Assembly (NCBI GenBank): GCA_902826865.1
Contig: CADEGN010000008.1
Coordinates: forward strand, 1 to 64,000
DNA: 64,000 nucleotides
Direction: 5' to 3'
Origin: an uncultured Myxococcales bacterium
GTDB lineage: Bacteria > Myxococcota_A > Polyangia > Nannocystales > Nannocystaceae
The notes beneath the pieces were generated by a model. The model was not told where the DNA came from, did no database searches, and was given only the letters and a program-made list of their open reading frames with translations. This document shows, piece after piece, positions 26,866-35,606 of the stretch. The position numbers and the translations under genes are program-made. Numbering within the stretch: position 1 is the stretch's first letter; the number at the start of each line of letters is the position of its first letter.

Positions 26866-27636
26866 TCACTCTGGGCGCCGCGAAAAGCGGTTGCGGGCGG
26901 AGATGGCGAGCAGGCGAAGGGCGAAGGGTATGTCGTCGACAAGATAGCGATGGGCCAGTTTGCGAGGCTCTTGCACGAGGCGGTGGAGCCATTCGAGTCC
27001 ATAGCGCTGCATCCACTCCGGAGCGCGTTGGACCTGGCCCGCGATGAAACCGAGACTGATGCCCACGCCGATGAACCAAGCGTCAGGAAATCGCTCGCGC
27101 AATCCGCGAGCGACAAACTCCTGCTTCGGCGAACCGAACGCGACGTAGACGATATCGGGGTTGCACGGCTCGATTACGTCGCCGATGGCTTCGAGCTCGG
27201 TCAAAGTGGCCGGATTCGAAACGCGCGGGCTCGATAGCCCGCAGATCCTGAGCCCGCGGTAGCGCTCTTGCAGCACCCGCGCTGCGCCTTCCGCGGCGCC
27301 GGGATCGCCCCCGAGCAGATAGATCGAGCGACCCTCTTCCGCGGCACGCTCGGCGATCAGCCACGACAGCGTTGAGCCAGCGACGCGCTCTGGAAGTGGA
27401 TCGCCTTGCAGTCGCGCTGCCCAAACGAGCGGCATGCCATCGGCGACGCGGAGATCTGCCGCCCCGTACAGTGCCTCCATGTCGCCATCTATGGCGTAGC
27501 GGCGAAGTATGTCGAGGTTCGCGGTGACGATCCAGCCGCCGGTGGCCTCAGCCAGCGACTCAAACATCTCGTCGAGCAAGCCGCGATAGTCGAGCGCATC
27601 GATCGACATACCCAAGATTTCGACAGTTCGCGTCAT
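26866..27636 (-). CDS. WecG/TagA/CpsF family glycosyltransferase
   Basis: A 256-residue GT26-family enzyme, which adds a sugar to a polyprenyl-linked acceptor in polysaccharide or enterobacterial-common-antigen-type synthesis. Typical signatures are VTANLDILRRYA near 40, the catalytic-region VADGMPLVWAARLQG near 68, SIYLLGGDPG near 105 and AFGSPKQE near 165. The C-terminal YGLEWLHRLVQEPRKLAHRY (about 215-235) is a family hallmark tied to membrane association. It is the last gene of the leftward lipid/glycan cluster that starts at 35340. Confidence 0.92.
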   Translation of the reverse strand: MTRTVEILGMSIDALDYRGLLDEMFESLAEATGGWIVTANLDILRRYAIDGDMEALYGAADLRVADGMPLVWAARLQGDPLPERVAGSTLSWLIAERAAEEGRSIYLLGGDPGAAEGAARVLQERYRGLRICGLSSPRVSNPATLTELEAIGDVIEPCNPDIVYVAFGSPKQEFVARGLRERFPDAWFIGVGISLGFIAGQVQRAPEWMQRYGLEWLHRLVQEPRKLAHRYLVDDIPFALRLLAISARNRFSRRPE

Positions 27637-27655
27637 GACTCAGGGGAATCCGGCT

Positions 27656-28507
27656 TCACGAGGGTGACCGCGATGTGTCGTCGCGATCCCAAACACGCTC
27701 CTGGCGCTTGCGCAGTTTGTCATGGGCGCGGAGCTTGGCCAAGAACATGACGCCGAGGTAAACCGGAGCGTCGAACCATAGCGATGGCGTGGTGGCGATG
27801 ATGCGGAGGGTACGCCCAGCGTCGGTGTTTCCATTGCGCAGCAGCTCGGGGAACTTCTCCCGCAGCTCATAGTTGCCGGCCCGTGCTCGCGTGTTGATCT
27901 TTAGCACGCCGGCAATGGTCCGAGGGGGATGGATCGTGAACGTCGCTCGGTTGCTGGCCTTCCGCTCGTGCGGTGCGGCGGTCAGCCGTGCGTACTCATC
28001 GTCAGAAATCACGTCTGGAAAGCGATCAAAGCGCGCTCGGCCGCGGCGCGAAAAGGCGTAGACGCCGGAGCCGATCATGTTCTCGCGAAAGTACGGAAGA
28101 GTGGTCCATACGCGATAAAACGCGCGCACAAGCCACGCGCGGTCTTCGTAGGCGACGAGCGCTCTCGGAGCGGCGACGAGGATTGGCGAGTCATCACCCA
28201 AGATGCTGGCGACCTCGCGGATCGCCGGCGCCGACAGTTGGACGTCGGCGTCCACATAGAAGCGGGGAAAGCCGTGTACGTGTTCGTCGCCGAGGTTCAG
28301 CGCGCCGATCTTCGAGCCAACAGGGGTCTCGACCACGAGGACGCCGCGATCGGTGAACTTGCGCGCTCTTGCGGCAGTATCGTCCTGACAACCATTGCAG
28401 ACCACGACGATTTCAAATTCGCCGGGCCGGGCATCTGCCAACATCGCTTGCAAGCAGCGCTCGATGACGGAGCCCTCGTTATAGGCGGGAACGACGATCG
28501 AGATCAC
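27656..28507 (-). CDS. Family 2 glycosyltransferase
   Basis: A 283-residue GT-A fold glycosyltransferase with ISIVVPAYNEGSVIERCLQA at the N-terminus, CNGCQDDT near 37 and the metal-binding DxD-type motif YVDADVQLS near 90. The C-terminal 100 residues are amphipathic and basic. GTG 28507 lies 1 base after the stop of the upstream GT4 gene and starts exactly at the GT2 strand; an ATG at 28549 would overlap that gene. It probably extends a glycan on a lipid carrier together with the adjacent GT4 and WecG proteins. Confidence 0.88.
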   Translation of the reverse strand: MISIVVPAYNEGSVIERCLQAMLADARPGEFEIVVVCNGCQDDTAARARKFTDRGVLVVETPVGSKIGALNLGDEHVHGFPRFYVDADVQLSAPAIREVASILGDDSPILVAAPRALVAYEDRAWLVRAFYRVWTTLPYFRENMIGSGVYAFSRRGRARFDRFPDVISDDEYARLTAAPHERKASNRATFTIHPPRTIAGVLKINTRARAGNYELREKFPELLRNGNTDAGRTLRIIATTPSLWFDAPVYLGVMFLAKLRAHDKLRKRQERVWDRDDTSRSPS

Positions 28508-28508
28508 G

Positions 28509-29738
28509 TTAGTGGCTCCGCCGTTGATGTTCTTCGGCGACCGACGCACGCACGTGTTCGGCCAAGCGAGCCGTCTCGGTGGGCGTGTAGTGATGAAACC
28601 GCACTGCGTCGCGTCCGCGCGCGGCCATGCGTTCGAGATCGGCCGGGTCGGTGCGAAGAATCTCTAGGATCGCGCCGGTAATGGCGTCGCGTGAGCCGGC
28701 GGGAATCAGCCAGCCGTTCTCGCCGGCCTTCACCAACTCGGGGATGCCTGCGATGTAAGTCGTGAGGACCGGCCGGCCGAGCGCGAACGCCTCCATGATC
28801 ACCATGGGCAAGCCCTCGGCGAAGCTCGGCAGCACGAGCGCCCGCGCGGCGAGGATCTCCTGGCGCACCTGCTGCCCGCTGATCCAGCCGGTGACGCGCA
28901 GGCGCGAGCCAAGTCCTCGCTCGGATGCGACTCGTTCGATCTCCTGCCGCATCTCGCCGTCGCCGGCGAGCACCAGCTCGGCATCGGCGCCGCGATCGAT
29001 GGCGTCGGCGAAGGCCTCGACCAGAAGCAGCTGACCCTTCTGCGGTGAGAGACGGCCGACGCACACCAACCGACGTGAGTCCGGCGCGATCGGCTGTGAC
29101 TCGCGAAAGAATTCGTCGCCCACGGTGCAGTGGACGACGCGGATCTTGTCCCAGTGCTCGTGTGACACCCAGCGGCGGAGCTGGGCGGCACAGTAGTTGG
29201 TGATCGCGACGACGAATGCCGCATCTTCGATCTTCGTGCCGAGCTTGAGGCCAACCGGTGCGTCGAGCTCGTCTGGCCCATGCACGGTGAACGAATAGGG
29301 CGGGCCGCCCATCGCGCGCATGATCGTCGCTACCGCCGTAGGGTTGGTGCCGAAATGCACATGCAGATGCTCGATGCGTCGCCGCTCGACCTCGTCGAGA
29401 AGCATCATCGCTTCAAGCAAGTAGGCGGCATGAACCGGCAACCCGCGGCTGCTCTTGCGGCCGAGGTTCAGGGCCTTGCGCACGCCGGCGAGGGTCTCGC
29501 GTGGCCGGGTCAGCGCGCGTTTGGCGACCACCTGAAGCCAGCGAAGCTTGGGTTGTGCAAGCAGACGGACGGTTTGAGTGTCCTCGCGCGCATCGTCGGG
29601 ATCGACGATGTCGTACGGCGTGTGGCGAATCGCGAAGCGGGTGATTTCGCCGATCTGTCGCTCGAGTTCGCACAGCTCACGGCGGATGAAGGTGTGGCTG
29701 ACCGAGGGATAGGTCGTGGTCAGGTAGGCGATCCGCAC
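28509..29738 (-). CDS. Family 4 glycosyltransferase
   Basis: A 409-residue GT-B fold enzyme. The N-domain begins RIAYLTTTYPSVSHTFIRRE. VHGPDELDAPVGLKL near 175 is a substrate-site region. The C-domain shows VGRLSPQKGQ near 225 and the E-x7-E motif PSFAEGLPMVIMEAFALGRPV near 310. These are typical of polysaccharide-building GT4 enzymes. GTG 29738 is chosen because it begins the N-terminal strand and follows the LolA-like stop by 4 bases. It is cotranscribed with GT2 and WecG downstream. Confidence 0.9.
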   Translation of the reverse strand: MRIAYLTTTYPSVSHTFIRRELCELERQIGEITRFAIRHTPYDIVDPDDAREDTQTVRLLAQPKLRWLQVVAKRALTRPRETLAGVRKALNLGRKSSRGLPVHAAYLLEAMMLLDEVERRRIEHLHVHFGTNPTAVATIMRAMGGPPYSFTVHGPDELDAPVGLKLGTKIEDAAFVVAITNYCAAQLRRWVSHEHWDKIRVVHCTVGDEFFRESQPIAPDSRRLVCVGRLSPQKGQLLLVEAFADAIDRGADAELVLAGDGEMRQEIERVASERGLGSRLRVTGWISGQQVRQEILAARALVLPSFAEGLPMVIMEAFALGRPVLTTYIAGIPELVKAGENGWLIPAGSRDAITGAILEILRTDPADLERMAARGRDAVRFHHYTPTETARLAEHVRASVAEEHQRRSH

Positions 29739-29742
29739 GGTC

Positions 29743-30402
29743 TTACCTCTGGACGCTGAACACCTTGGCCGCTTCGTCAGCGTCGTATACGTGCTTGGTG
29801 TCGATCTCGAACAGCTCGGTGACCGTGCGATCCCCTCCGACCTCGAACACCTCAAGGTGCGTTACTTCGACGCCACGACCGCGCAGGACGATCCGTTCGA
29901 CCATGCGGTTGGCGGGGGAACCACGGGGGCGCAGCGCCAGCACCCAGGCCTGCGGGTCACCATCGGCCGCGGGCGAAAACCCGATCGCCCAGGTGTGACG
30001 CAGCCCCTCCTCATCGCCGGCGAGGACATCGAGGAAGCTCTCGACAAACAGCGCGACAACCGGGTTGCGGGCAAGTTCGAGCGAATCAGCGCCGAACTCG
30101 TCGGCGAAGCGAAGCTTCCCCTCGGCCACCACCATCCGCGCTGCGCCGGGCGTCCGCTGATGGCGGGCGAGTCGACCGAGCGGCGCGAAGTGAAGCGTGC
30201 CTTCAGAGATGAGCGGCGCTGCCAACAGGGTGATGTGGCGTGTCTCGCGATAGCGGGCACGCACGCCTGGCACGGTGCGAAGCGCCCCCAGCAGATCGGA
30301 GAGCGTCATCGCGGGTGAGGCCGCCACCGTGGGCGTCGCGCCGGTCGTCGCTGGGGCGGGTGCGAGGACGAGCTGGAGAGCTGTGGCCAGCGTTGCGAGC
30401 AT
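29743..30402 (-). CDS. LolA-like periplasmic lipid carrier
   Basis: A 219-residue exported protein with signal MLATLATALQLVLAPAPA. A LolA-like beta-barrel half follows, with ALRTVPGVRARYRETRHITLL near 45 and repeated strands such as GTLHFAPLGRLARH. The C-terminus ends with GDRTVTELFEIDTKHVYD. LolA-like proteins of this type are encoded in aryl-polyene and related lipid clusters and are thought to carry lipidated products to the outer membrane. The position after the thioesterase matches that gene order. ATG 30402 was preferred because it starts the signal peptide. Confidence 0.85.
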   Translation of the reverse strand: MLATLATALQLVLAPAPATTGATPTVAASPAMTLSDLLGALRTVPGVRARYRETRHITLLAAPLISEGTLHFAPLGRLARHQRTPGAARMVVAEGKLRFADEFGADSLELARNPVVALFVESFLDVLAGDEEGLRHTWAIGFSPAADGDPQAWVLALRPRGSPANRMVERIVLRGRGVEVTHLEVFEVGGDRTVTELFEIDTKHVYDADEAAKVFSVQR

Positions 30403-30495
30403 CTCGAGGGGGATGCTAGCACGCGGCGGGGCTGGCCTCGAACACCGCAGCGTGGCTTTGAACACGTGGCGGTCGCCAAACTGGAGCCGGGCTGG

Positions 30496-30912
30496 CTACT
30501 TCGGCGCGATCACACGGTCACGCAGTACGGGCGGCACTTCAAACAGGAGGTTGCCGGCCGCGTCGGTCACAACGAGCACCGTGTGCGCCCGGGCAGCCCG
30601 TCGTGCCGCCGTCACGTTCATCACCTCGTAAGCGAGGTAGATCCGCTGCTCCCATTCGCGCAGCCATCCGACGACGCGCACGCGATCGCGGTAGCGAAGG
30701 GGCGACAGGTAGCGGCAACGTGCATCGCTGATGTACATGCGGTGCCCGCTCTCGATCAGCTCCTGCCCGTCGAGTCCAAGCGGCTGCAACATCGCCGTGC
30801 GTGCGAGCTCAAGGTACTTGTAGTAGTGCCCGTGCCACACGACGCCAAGTGGATCGACGTCGTGGAATGGGACCGTCAACTCGACAACGGTCTCGTGAAA
30901 CCGCATGCGCAC
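30496..30912 (-). CDS. Hotdog-fold acyl thioesterase (4HBT/YbgC type)
   Basis: A 138-residue hotdog thioesterase with catalytic-region VPFHDVDPLGVVWHGHY (Asp20 the likely catalytic residue) and the long helix YYKYLELARTAMLQPLG. Length is typical of YbgC-type acyl-CoA or acyl-ACP thioesterases. Aryl-polyene clusters carry a thioesterase of this kind next to the LolA-like gene, as here. It could release or proofread acyl chains bound to the two carrier proteins in the cluster. Confidence 0.9.
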   Translation of the reverse strand: MRMRFHETVVELTVPFHDVDPLGVVWHGHYYKYLELARTAMLQPLGLDGQELIESGHRMYISDARCRYLSPLRYRDRVRVVGWLREWEQRIYLAYEVMNVTAARRAARAHTVLVVTDAAGNLLFEVPPVLRDRVIAPK

Positions 30913-30942
30913 GAGAGGCTAGCAGATGGCGTCACACCACGC

Positions 30943-31845
30943 TTACGCCCAAAAATCGAAGAAGTTGAACCAGCACAGCGGCGAACGCCGGGCAAACAGC
31001 TCAAGGCGATCGGCGTAACGTTGTGCCAGCGCGGCGAGAGCAGCATCACGATCGGTGCGCGGGAGCACCACGCGATCGGCGAATGGTTCGCAGTAGAGGG
31101 CGTAGTGCCGAGGCGCGTGGTAGAGTCCGAAGGTGAGGTAGATCGGGCAACGTAGGGCGGCGGCGAGGGCGTATGGGCCGATCGGGAAGCGGGCATCGCT
31201 GCCGAGGAAGCGCGCGCGGGTCTCTGACTCGCCGAGCCCTACCCGATCGCCGAGCACCGCCACCAGCTCGCCCGCCTCGATCCGCTCTGCGACGGTGAGC
31301 ACGTAGTGGGGCGCGGCCGGATCGATCTCAATCACGCGAACATCGAAGTTCGGCGCGACGGCCTGCAGCATCGCGGTGATCTTGCGCGCGTTGGCGAAAT
31401 GGACGAGCACGTTGAGTGACAGGCGTTCAACGTTGCTCATCGCCCGCATCGCCTCGAAGCTGCCAAGGTGGGCGCCAAGCAGCAGCGCTCCTCGGCGCGC
31501 TCGCGCGAGCGCCGCAAGATGGTGCTTGCCGTCGCGGGTGATCGTGAACTCCTCGATTTCGCCGGCAGCAAACAACACCCGATCGAACGCACAGTCGGCG
31601 AACGTGTGCACATGCCGGACGGTTCGCCAGAAGCTAGGCCCCTGGCCAAGGCGGCGAAAGTAGTCCTGCGACGCTTGGCGCGCTCGCGTGGCGAACATCG
31701 CGTAATAGAGCGACACGATCCGGAGAATGAACCGGACAGGCGGGCGCCCAAACCAGCGATAGACGCGCAGCAGAGCCCGCAGAGCGAGCATCGAGCCGCG
31801 CTCGCGCTCGCTCAGCCAGGCGGGGCGTGCCTGCGCTTCGCTCAC
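30943..31845 (-). CDS. LpxL/HtrB-type lipid acyltransferase
   Basis: A 300-residue membrane-associated acyltransferase with the HX4E motif in GAHLGSFEA (His126-Glu131), a nearby basic region and an N-terminal hydrophobic segment (FILRIVSLYYAMFA). VAVLGDRVGLGES near 215 and FLGSDARFPIGPYALA are typical of the lysophospholipid acyltransferase-like group in aryl-polyene clusters. GTG 31845 overlaps the GT2 stop by 4 bases (GTGA). In many aryl-polyene clusters GT2 and this acyltransferase are one protein; here they are separate, tightly coupled genes. It probably transfers an acyl chain to a sugar or lipid acceptor. Confidence 0.88.
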   Translation of the reverse strand: MSEAQARPAWLSERERGSMLALRALLRVYRWFGRPPVRFILRIVSLYYAMFATRARQASQDYFRRLGQGPSFWRTVRHVHTFADCAFDRVLFAAGEIEEFTITRDGKHHLAALARARRGALLLGAHLGSFEAMRAMSNVERLSLNVLVHFANARKITAMLQAVAPNFDVRVIEIDPAAPHYVLTVAERIEAGELVAVLGDRVGLGESETRARFLGSDARFPIGPYALAAALRCPIYLTFGLYHAPRHYALYCEPFADRVVLPRTDRDAALAALAQRYADRLELFARRSPLCWFNFFDFWA

Positions 31846-32606
31846 CGATGCCACCGCCCGGTGAGCCACCTCCAGAACGCGAGATGACACAGTCGCGTGT
31901 GCAGCCAGCTGATCCGAACGTTGTCGCGGAACATGCGAAAGTGCGAGATGCCGCCGGCAACCGCCGGGACATAGCGGACCTTCGTGGGCAGGTTGATGAC
32001 GGGAACGCCTTCCCAGACCAGCCGCACGGCGATTTCGATATCGAAGTCCATGCGATCGGAAGGCACGTGCACGCGAGTTGCAGTGGCCAGCGGATACACG
32101 CGGAAGCCACACATCGGATCGTCGATGATGCCCCCGCCAGTCTCGAGGTCGGTCCAAAATTTCGTGATCTTGCGGCCGACAAGGCGGCCGCGTGGCGCCG
32201 TCTCGTCGTATCGCGGCGACGATAGTACCAGCGCCTCGGGTCGGTCGCGTGCGGCAGCGAGCATCACCGGGATGTCGTCGGTGTCGTGTTGACCATCGGC
32301 ATCGATCTGCAGTGCGTGGGTAAAACCGAGGTCCGCGGCGCGGCGCAGACCGGCCTTTACGGCGGCACCCTTTCCGCCATTGTGGTCGCGGCGGACAACC
32401 AGCGCGTCTCCGGCCGCTCCCACCTGGTCCACCGCTGTGCGGCCGCGCTCTCCGCTTCCGTCATCGACGACGATGATGTCGCGGATGTGCCTCCGCACGC
32501 ACTCAACGACTGCGGCAATGGTGCGTGGATTGTCGTAGGTAGGAATCACTGCGCATGGCCGGACGTCGGCCGCGCCGATCGTCACGTCCGTGCGCGTCGG
32601 CGACAC
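31842..32606 (-). CDS. Family 2 glycosyltransferase of the aryl-polyene-like cluster
   Basis: A 254-residue GT2 of the dolichol-phosphate mannose synthase-like type. CAVIPTYDNPRTIAAVVE near 18 begins the fold. VVDDGSGE near 45 and the DxD motif QIDADGQHD near 100 bind the nucleotide sugar. GGGIIDDPMCGFRVYPL near 155 and DFDIEIAVRLVWEGVPV near 187 are family signatures. It lacks the membrane-spanning C-terminus of true DPM synthases. It lies between the carrier proteins and the LpxL-type acyltransferase, with 5 bases and a 4-base overlap to its neighbours. Confidence 0.9.
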   Translation of the reverse strand: MSPTRTDVTIGAADVRPCAVIPTYDNPRTIAAVVECVRRHIRDIIVVDDGSGERGRTAVDQVGAAGDALVVRRDHNGGKGAAVKAGLRRAADLGFTHALQIDADGQHDTDDIPVMLAAARDRPEALVLSSPRYDETAPRGRLVGRKITKFWTDLETGGGIIDDPMCGFRVYPLATATRVHVPSDRMDFDIEIAVRLVWEGVPVINLPTKVRYVPAVAGGISHFRMFRDNVRISWLHTRLCHLAFWRWLTGRWHR

Positions 32607-32611
32607 GGCGG

Positions 32612-32866
32612 TTAGGGCCGCGCGGGCTGCGACGCCGCGCTGACCATTTCGACCACGTCCGAGACGGTCCGCAATGCGCGGAGCTCTTGCTCGTCGACAC
32701 GGCGATGGATGAGCTCTTGCAACTTGACGACCATGTCCAGTGCATCGATGCTGTCGAGTTCGAGATCCTCGTAGAGTCGCGCCTCAAGCGTGATGCGCTC
32801 GGGCTCGATCTCGAAGGTCTCGGCCATCATCTCGGAGACGTTACGAATGATGTCTTCGCGGGTCAC
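32612..32866 (-). CDS. Acyl carrier protein (second of pair)
   Basis: An 84-residue acyl carrier protein. ELDSIDALDMVVKLQE has the phosphopantetheine serine at position 39, with an acidic helix II after it. A four-helix layout and acidic composition fit the family. Its start overlaps the preceding carrier protein by 4 bases (ATGA). Paired carrier proteins are a hallmark of aryl-polyene clusters, where they hold the starter and the growing polyene. Confidence 0.93.
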   Translation of the reverse strand: MTREDIIRNVSEMMAETFEIEPERITLEARLYEDLELDSIDALDMVVKLQELIHRRVDEQELRALRTVSDVVEMVSAASQPARP

Positions 32867-33162
32867 ACGCGTCCTTTGTCGCGCTCATTCGCGACGAACG
32901 CCGCCAGACTGCGGACCGAGGAGAAGATCTCGCGGTTGCGTTCGTCGTCGCCCTTGGTCTTGATCCCGTAGCGGCGATGCAGTGCCATTGCGAGCTCGAG
33001 CACATCGATCGAATCGAGGCCGAGCCCGCCTTGCCCGAACAGTGGCGCCGCGGGGTCGATGCTCGCCGGGTCCTTGTCCTCAAGCATGAGAGCCTCGATG
33101 ATCAGCTCACGGATCTCGCGTTCCAGGGCGACATCAGGTGTCCCGTCGTCGGCTCCGGCCAT
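32863..33162 (-). CDS. Acyl carrier protein (first of pair)
   Basis: A 99-residue carrier protein. GGLGLDSIDVLELAMALHRR carries the phosphopantetheine serine (Ser51). ATG 33162 gives a normal carrier-protein length. An in-frame GTG at 33303 overlaps the upstream acyltransferase stop (GTGA) and would add a 47-residue Pro/Ala/Arg-rich tail. That start is possible but atypical; without it, about 137 bases between the genes are unexplained. It is close in order and type to the first carrier protein of aryl-polyene clusters. Confidence 0.88.
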   Translation of the reverse strand: MAGADDGTPDVALEREIRELIIEALMLEDKDPASIDPAAPLFGQGGLGLDSIDVLELAMALHRRYGIKTKGDDERNREIFSSVRSLAAFVANERDKGRV

Positions 33163-33299
33163 GGCGACCGGAAATACCAAGGGCTCGACCCGACGACAAG
33201 CCCCGTCGTGCCACCAACCTCGAACGCGGGGGGGAGACGCGCGACGGCGTGCGCTCGGCGGCGCCACGCCTGCCGGGGTCGCCTGGGGTGTGGCCTCGG

Positions 33300-34100
33300 T
33301 CACGCTTGGGCCTCGGTCGGCACCACCGCCTCGCTGGCAGCGGTCTCCGTGAGGTTGAGCTCGCGGCGATACATGTCCTCGACGTCTCGTGCGACCGTGC
33401 GAGACGAGCGCCCGTCGGCGTTGATGGTCGGCATCACGCGCATCCGAAAGTCTACGACGCAGTCGGCAACGTCGAACCAAGGTTGGTTCTTGCGCAACAT
33501 CGGCGGATCAACCTCGAGTATGACGGGCACAACCGGGACGCCGACCCGAGCCGCGGCTTCGAACGCGCCGCGGCGGAACGGCAGAAGGCCCTTGCGCGGC
33601 GATCGCGATCCTTCCGGGAATACCAGTAAGTTACGGCCGGCCTGCAGGGTCTCCATCATGCGCTCAAGGGCGATCGCGCCATCGGCCGGCGTGGTTCCGC
33701 GCGGCACGCCGATATGACCACATGCGCGCAACATTGGGCCAACCAAGAACCCGCGCACCCACTCCTCTTTGGCGACGTAGGTGATGCGCGGCACGGCGCC
33801 CATGATAAACACGACGTCGAGCAGGCTAGGATGGTTACATACGACAACGCGGGGTCCGAGCAGCGTGGCAAGCTGCTCGGGCGGTGGCAGATGCACGCGT
33901 AGAACCCCCAGCAGTCGCATGAATCCGAAGTAGCGCCGGGACCAGGCGTGTAGCACGCCCTGGGCCTTGGCGACCCGGCGATCGCCTTCGCGCACCCCGA
34001 GCAAGGCGATCGGCAGGCGCACGTAGGCCATGAGGAACCCAAACACCCCAAACACGAGGTAGCAAAGGCCGACGAGGATGATGCGTACGAGGCGTGGCAC
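33300..34100 (-). CDS. PlsC-type 1-acylglycerol-3-phosphate acyltransferase-like enzyme
   Basis: A 266-residue membrane acyltransferase with an N-terminal hydrophobic segment (LVRIILVGLCYLVFGVFGFL), the catalytic HX4D motif VCNHPSLLDVV (His90-Asp95), the phosphate-binding FPEGSRSP near 170 and VGVPVVPVIL near 190. GTG 34100 follows the ketosynthase stop by 13 bases. Enzymes of this type occur beside the ketosynthase in aryl-polyene clusters, where they may transfer the acyl chain from a carrier protein to a glycerol- or sugar-phosphate acceptor. Confidence 0.9.
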   Translation of the reverse strand: MPRLVRIILVGLCYLVFGVFGFLMAYVRLPIALLGVREGDRRVAKAQGVLHAWSRRYFGFMRLLGVLRVHLPPPEQLATLLGPRVVVCNHPSLLDVVFIMGAVPRITYVAKEEWVRGFLVGPMLRACGHIGVPRGTTPADGAIALERMMETLQAGRNLLVFPEGSRSPRKGLLPFRRGAFEAAARVGVPVVPVILEVDPPMLRKNQPWFDVADCVVDFRMRVMPTINADGRSSRTVARDVEDMYRRELNLTETAASEAVVPTEAQA

Positions 34101-34113
34101 GGCCGCTCCGCGA

Positions 34114-35340
34114 TCACACGCGCGAGAACACCAGTGACGTGTTGATCCCGCCGAACGCAAAGTTGTTGTTCATTACGCGGTTCAGTCGGGCTTCACGTGC
34201 GTCGCCGCGGGCGTAGTTGAGTGGTGCGCAGCGAGGGTCCACCTCGACCAAATTGCGTGTGGGGGCGATGAATTTTCCCTGCATCATCGCGATCACGAAG
34301 ATCGACTCGATCGCGCCGCAACCGCCGAGAGTGTGGCCGGTGTGGCCTTTGGTGGATGACACAGGGATGTCGGGGCCAAGTGCGCGATGCGTTGCCGTGG
34401 CCTCGGCGACGTCGCCGACGTCGGTGCCCGTGGCATGGGCATTGACGTAGTCGATCTGCCCCGGTGAAAGTTCGGCGTCGGCCAAGGCTAGTTCCATTGC
34501 GCGCGCCATGCCGTCGGGCGATGGGGATGTCAGGTGCATGCCATCGCAGTTGGTGCCATAGCCGAGTAGCTCCGCGTAGATGCGCGCGCCCCGTCGTTGG
34601 GCAGCATCGAGGCTCTCGAGCACCAGTGTGCCGGCGCCCTCGCCGACGACCATGCCGTCGCGGGCGGCGTCAAACGGCCGCGGCGATGCTCCGGGCGCGT
34701 CGTTGTAGCGCACCGAGGTGGCGAGCATGAGGTCGAACACACCGGCCACGGTGACGTGGAGCTCTTCCGCGCCACCGCAGACCGCGATGTCCTCGCGGCC
34801 GCTCGCAATCGCATGATAGCCCTCGCCGATTGCCTGGCTCGCGCTGGTGCACGCGCTGCAGATCGGGACGACCCGCCCGGTGATGCCGAACACTTGGCTG
34901 ACGTTGGCAGCGCAGGTGTGGCTCATGAACTTGAGATACATCGACGACAACAACCCGCTGAAGTTGTTGGTGGTATACAATTTGCGGTAGTAGTCCTCGG
35001 CCGCACCCGTCGAACCGTCGGTCGACCCATAGAACAGTCCGGTGCGTGGGTGACTGACCTGTTCGGCGGAGAGGCCGGCGTCAATGATCGCCGCATGGGT
35101 GGCCGATACCGCCAGGCGCGCTACCTTGCCCATCGAGCGCAGCTGCTTTCGCGAGCACGCCGGCGGGTCGACATCGGCGACCACGGCGCCCAGACGCGTT
35201 TCGACCCCGTATGCGCGCCAGCTTTCGACGTTGACGATGCCGTGTCGCCCCTCGCGCAGCGCGTTCGACACCTCCTCGAGGCTGCTGCCGATCGGGCTAT
35301 GCAGCCCGAGTCCCGTCACGACGACCCGGCGTCTTGCCAT
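34114..35340 (-). CDS. Beta-ketoacyl-ACP synthase (FabF/ApeO type)
   Basis: A 408-residue condensing enzyme with a complete Cys-His-His set: PICSACTSASQ (Cys164), VNAHATGTDVGD near 301 and STKGHTGHTLGG near 336. The Cys is intact, so it is a ketosynthase rather than a chain-length factor. ATG 35340 (MARRRVVVTGLG) starts the typical N-terminal strand. It is the first gene of the leftward cluster and diverges from asparaginase across 266 bases. Without a ketoreductase or dehydratase nearby it depends on housekeeping enzymes or genes elsewhere. Confidence 0.94.
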   Translation of the reverse strand: MARRRVVVTGLGLHSPIGSSLEEVSNALREGRHGIVNVESWRAYGVETRLGAVVADVDPPACSRKQLRSMGKVARLAVSATHAAIIDAGLSAEQVSHPRTGLFYGSTDGSTGAAEDYYRKLYTTNNFSGLLSSMYLKFMSHTCAANVSQVFGITGRVVPICSACTSASQAIGEGYHAIASGREDIAVCGGAEELHVTVAGVFDLMLATSVRYNDAPGASPRPFDAARDGMVVGEGAGTLVLESLDAAQRRGARIYAELLGYGTNCDGMHLTSPSPDGMARAMELALADAELSPGQIDYVNAHATGTDVGDVAEATATHRALGPDIPVSSTKGHTGHTLGGCGAIESIFVIAMMQGKFIAPTRNLVEVDPRCAPLNYARGDAREARLNRVMNNNFAFGGINTSLVFSRV

Positions 35341-35606
35341 CCGGGGCAACTGTGTCACACGCGAGGGCGCGCTACCACAGGGCTCGTGCCCGGCGGGAAC
35401 CGTTCGGACACTAGGTTGTGGCCGCTTCCGCACATCCGGCGGGCCCCGAGCGGTTGTCGGGCTGGACGCGTTCCCGTGGGTCGCCCGAACTGAACGCGCA
35501 CGACGCCAAGGTTCCGATCTTGTCGCAGCTCAGCGTGAGCAGGCGCGCGACGGAGTCGGCCGAACCGCGTTCAGGAATGCGGGGTATCTGCTACGGTGCG
35601 GGGCGA

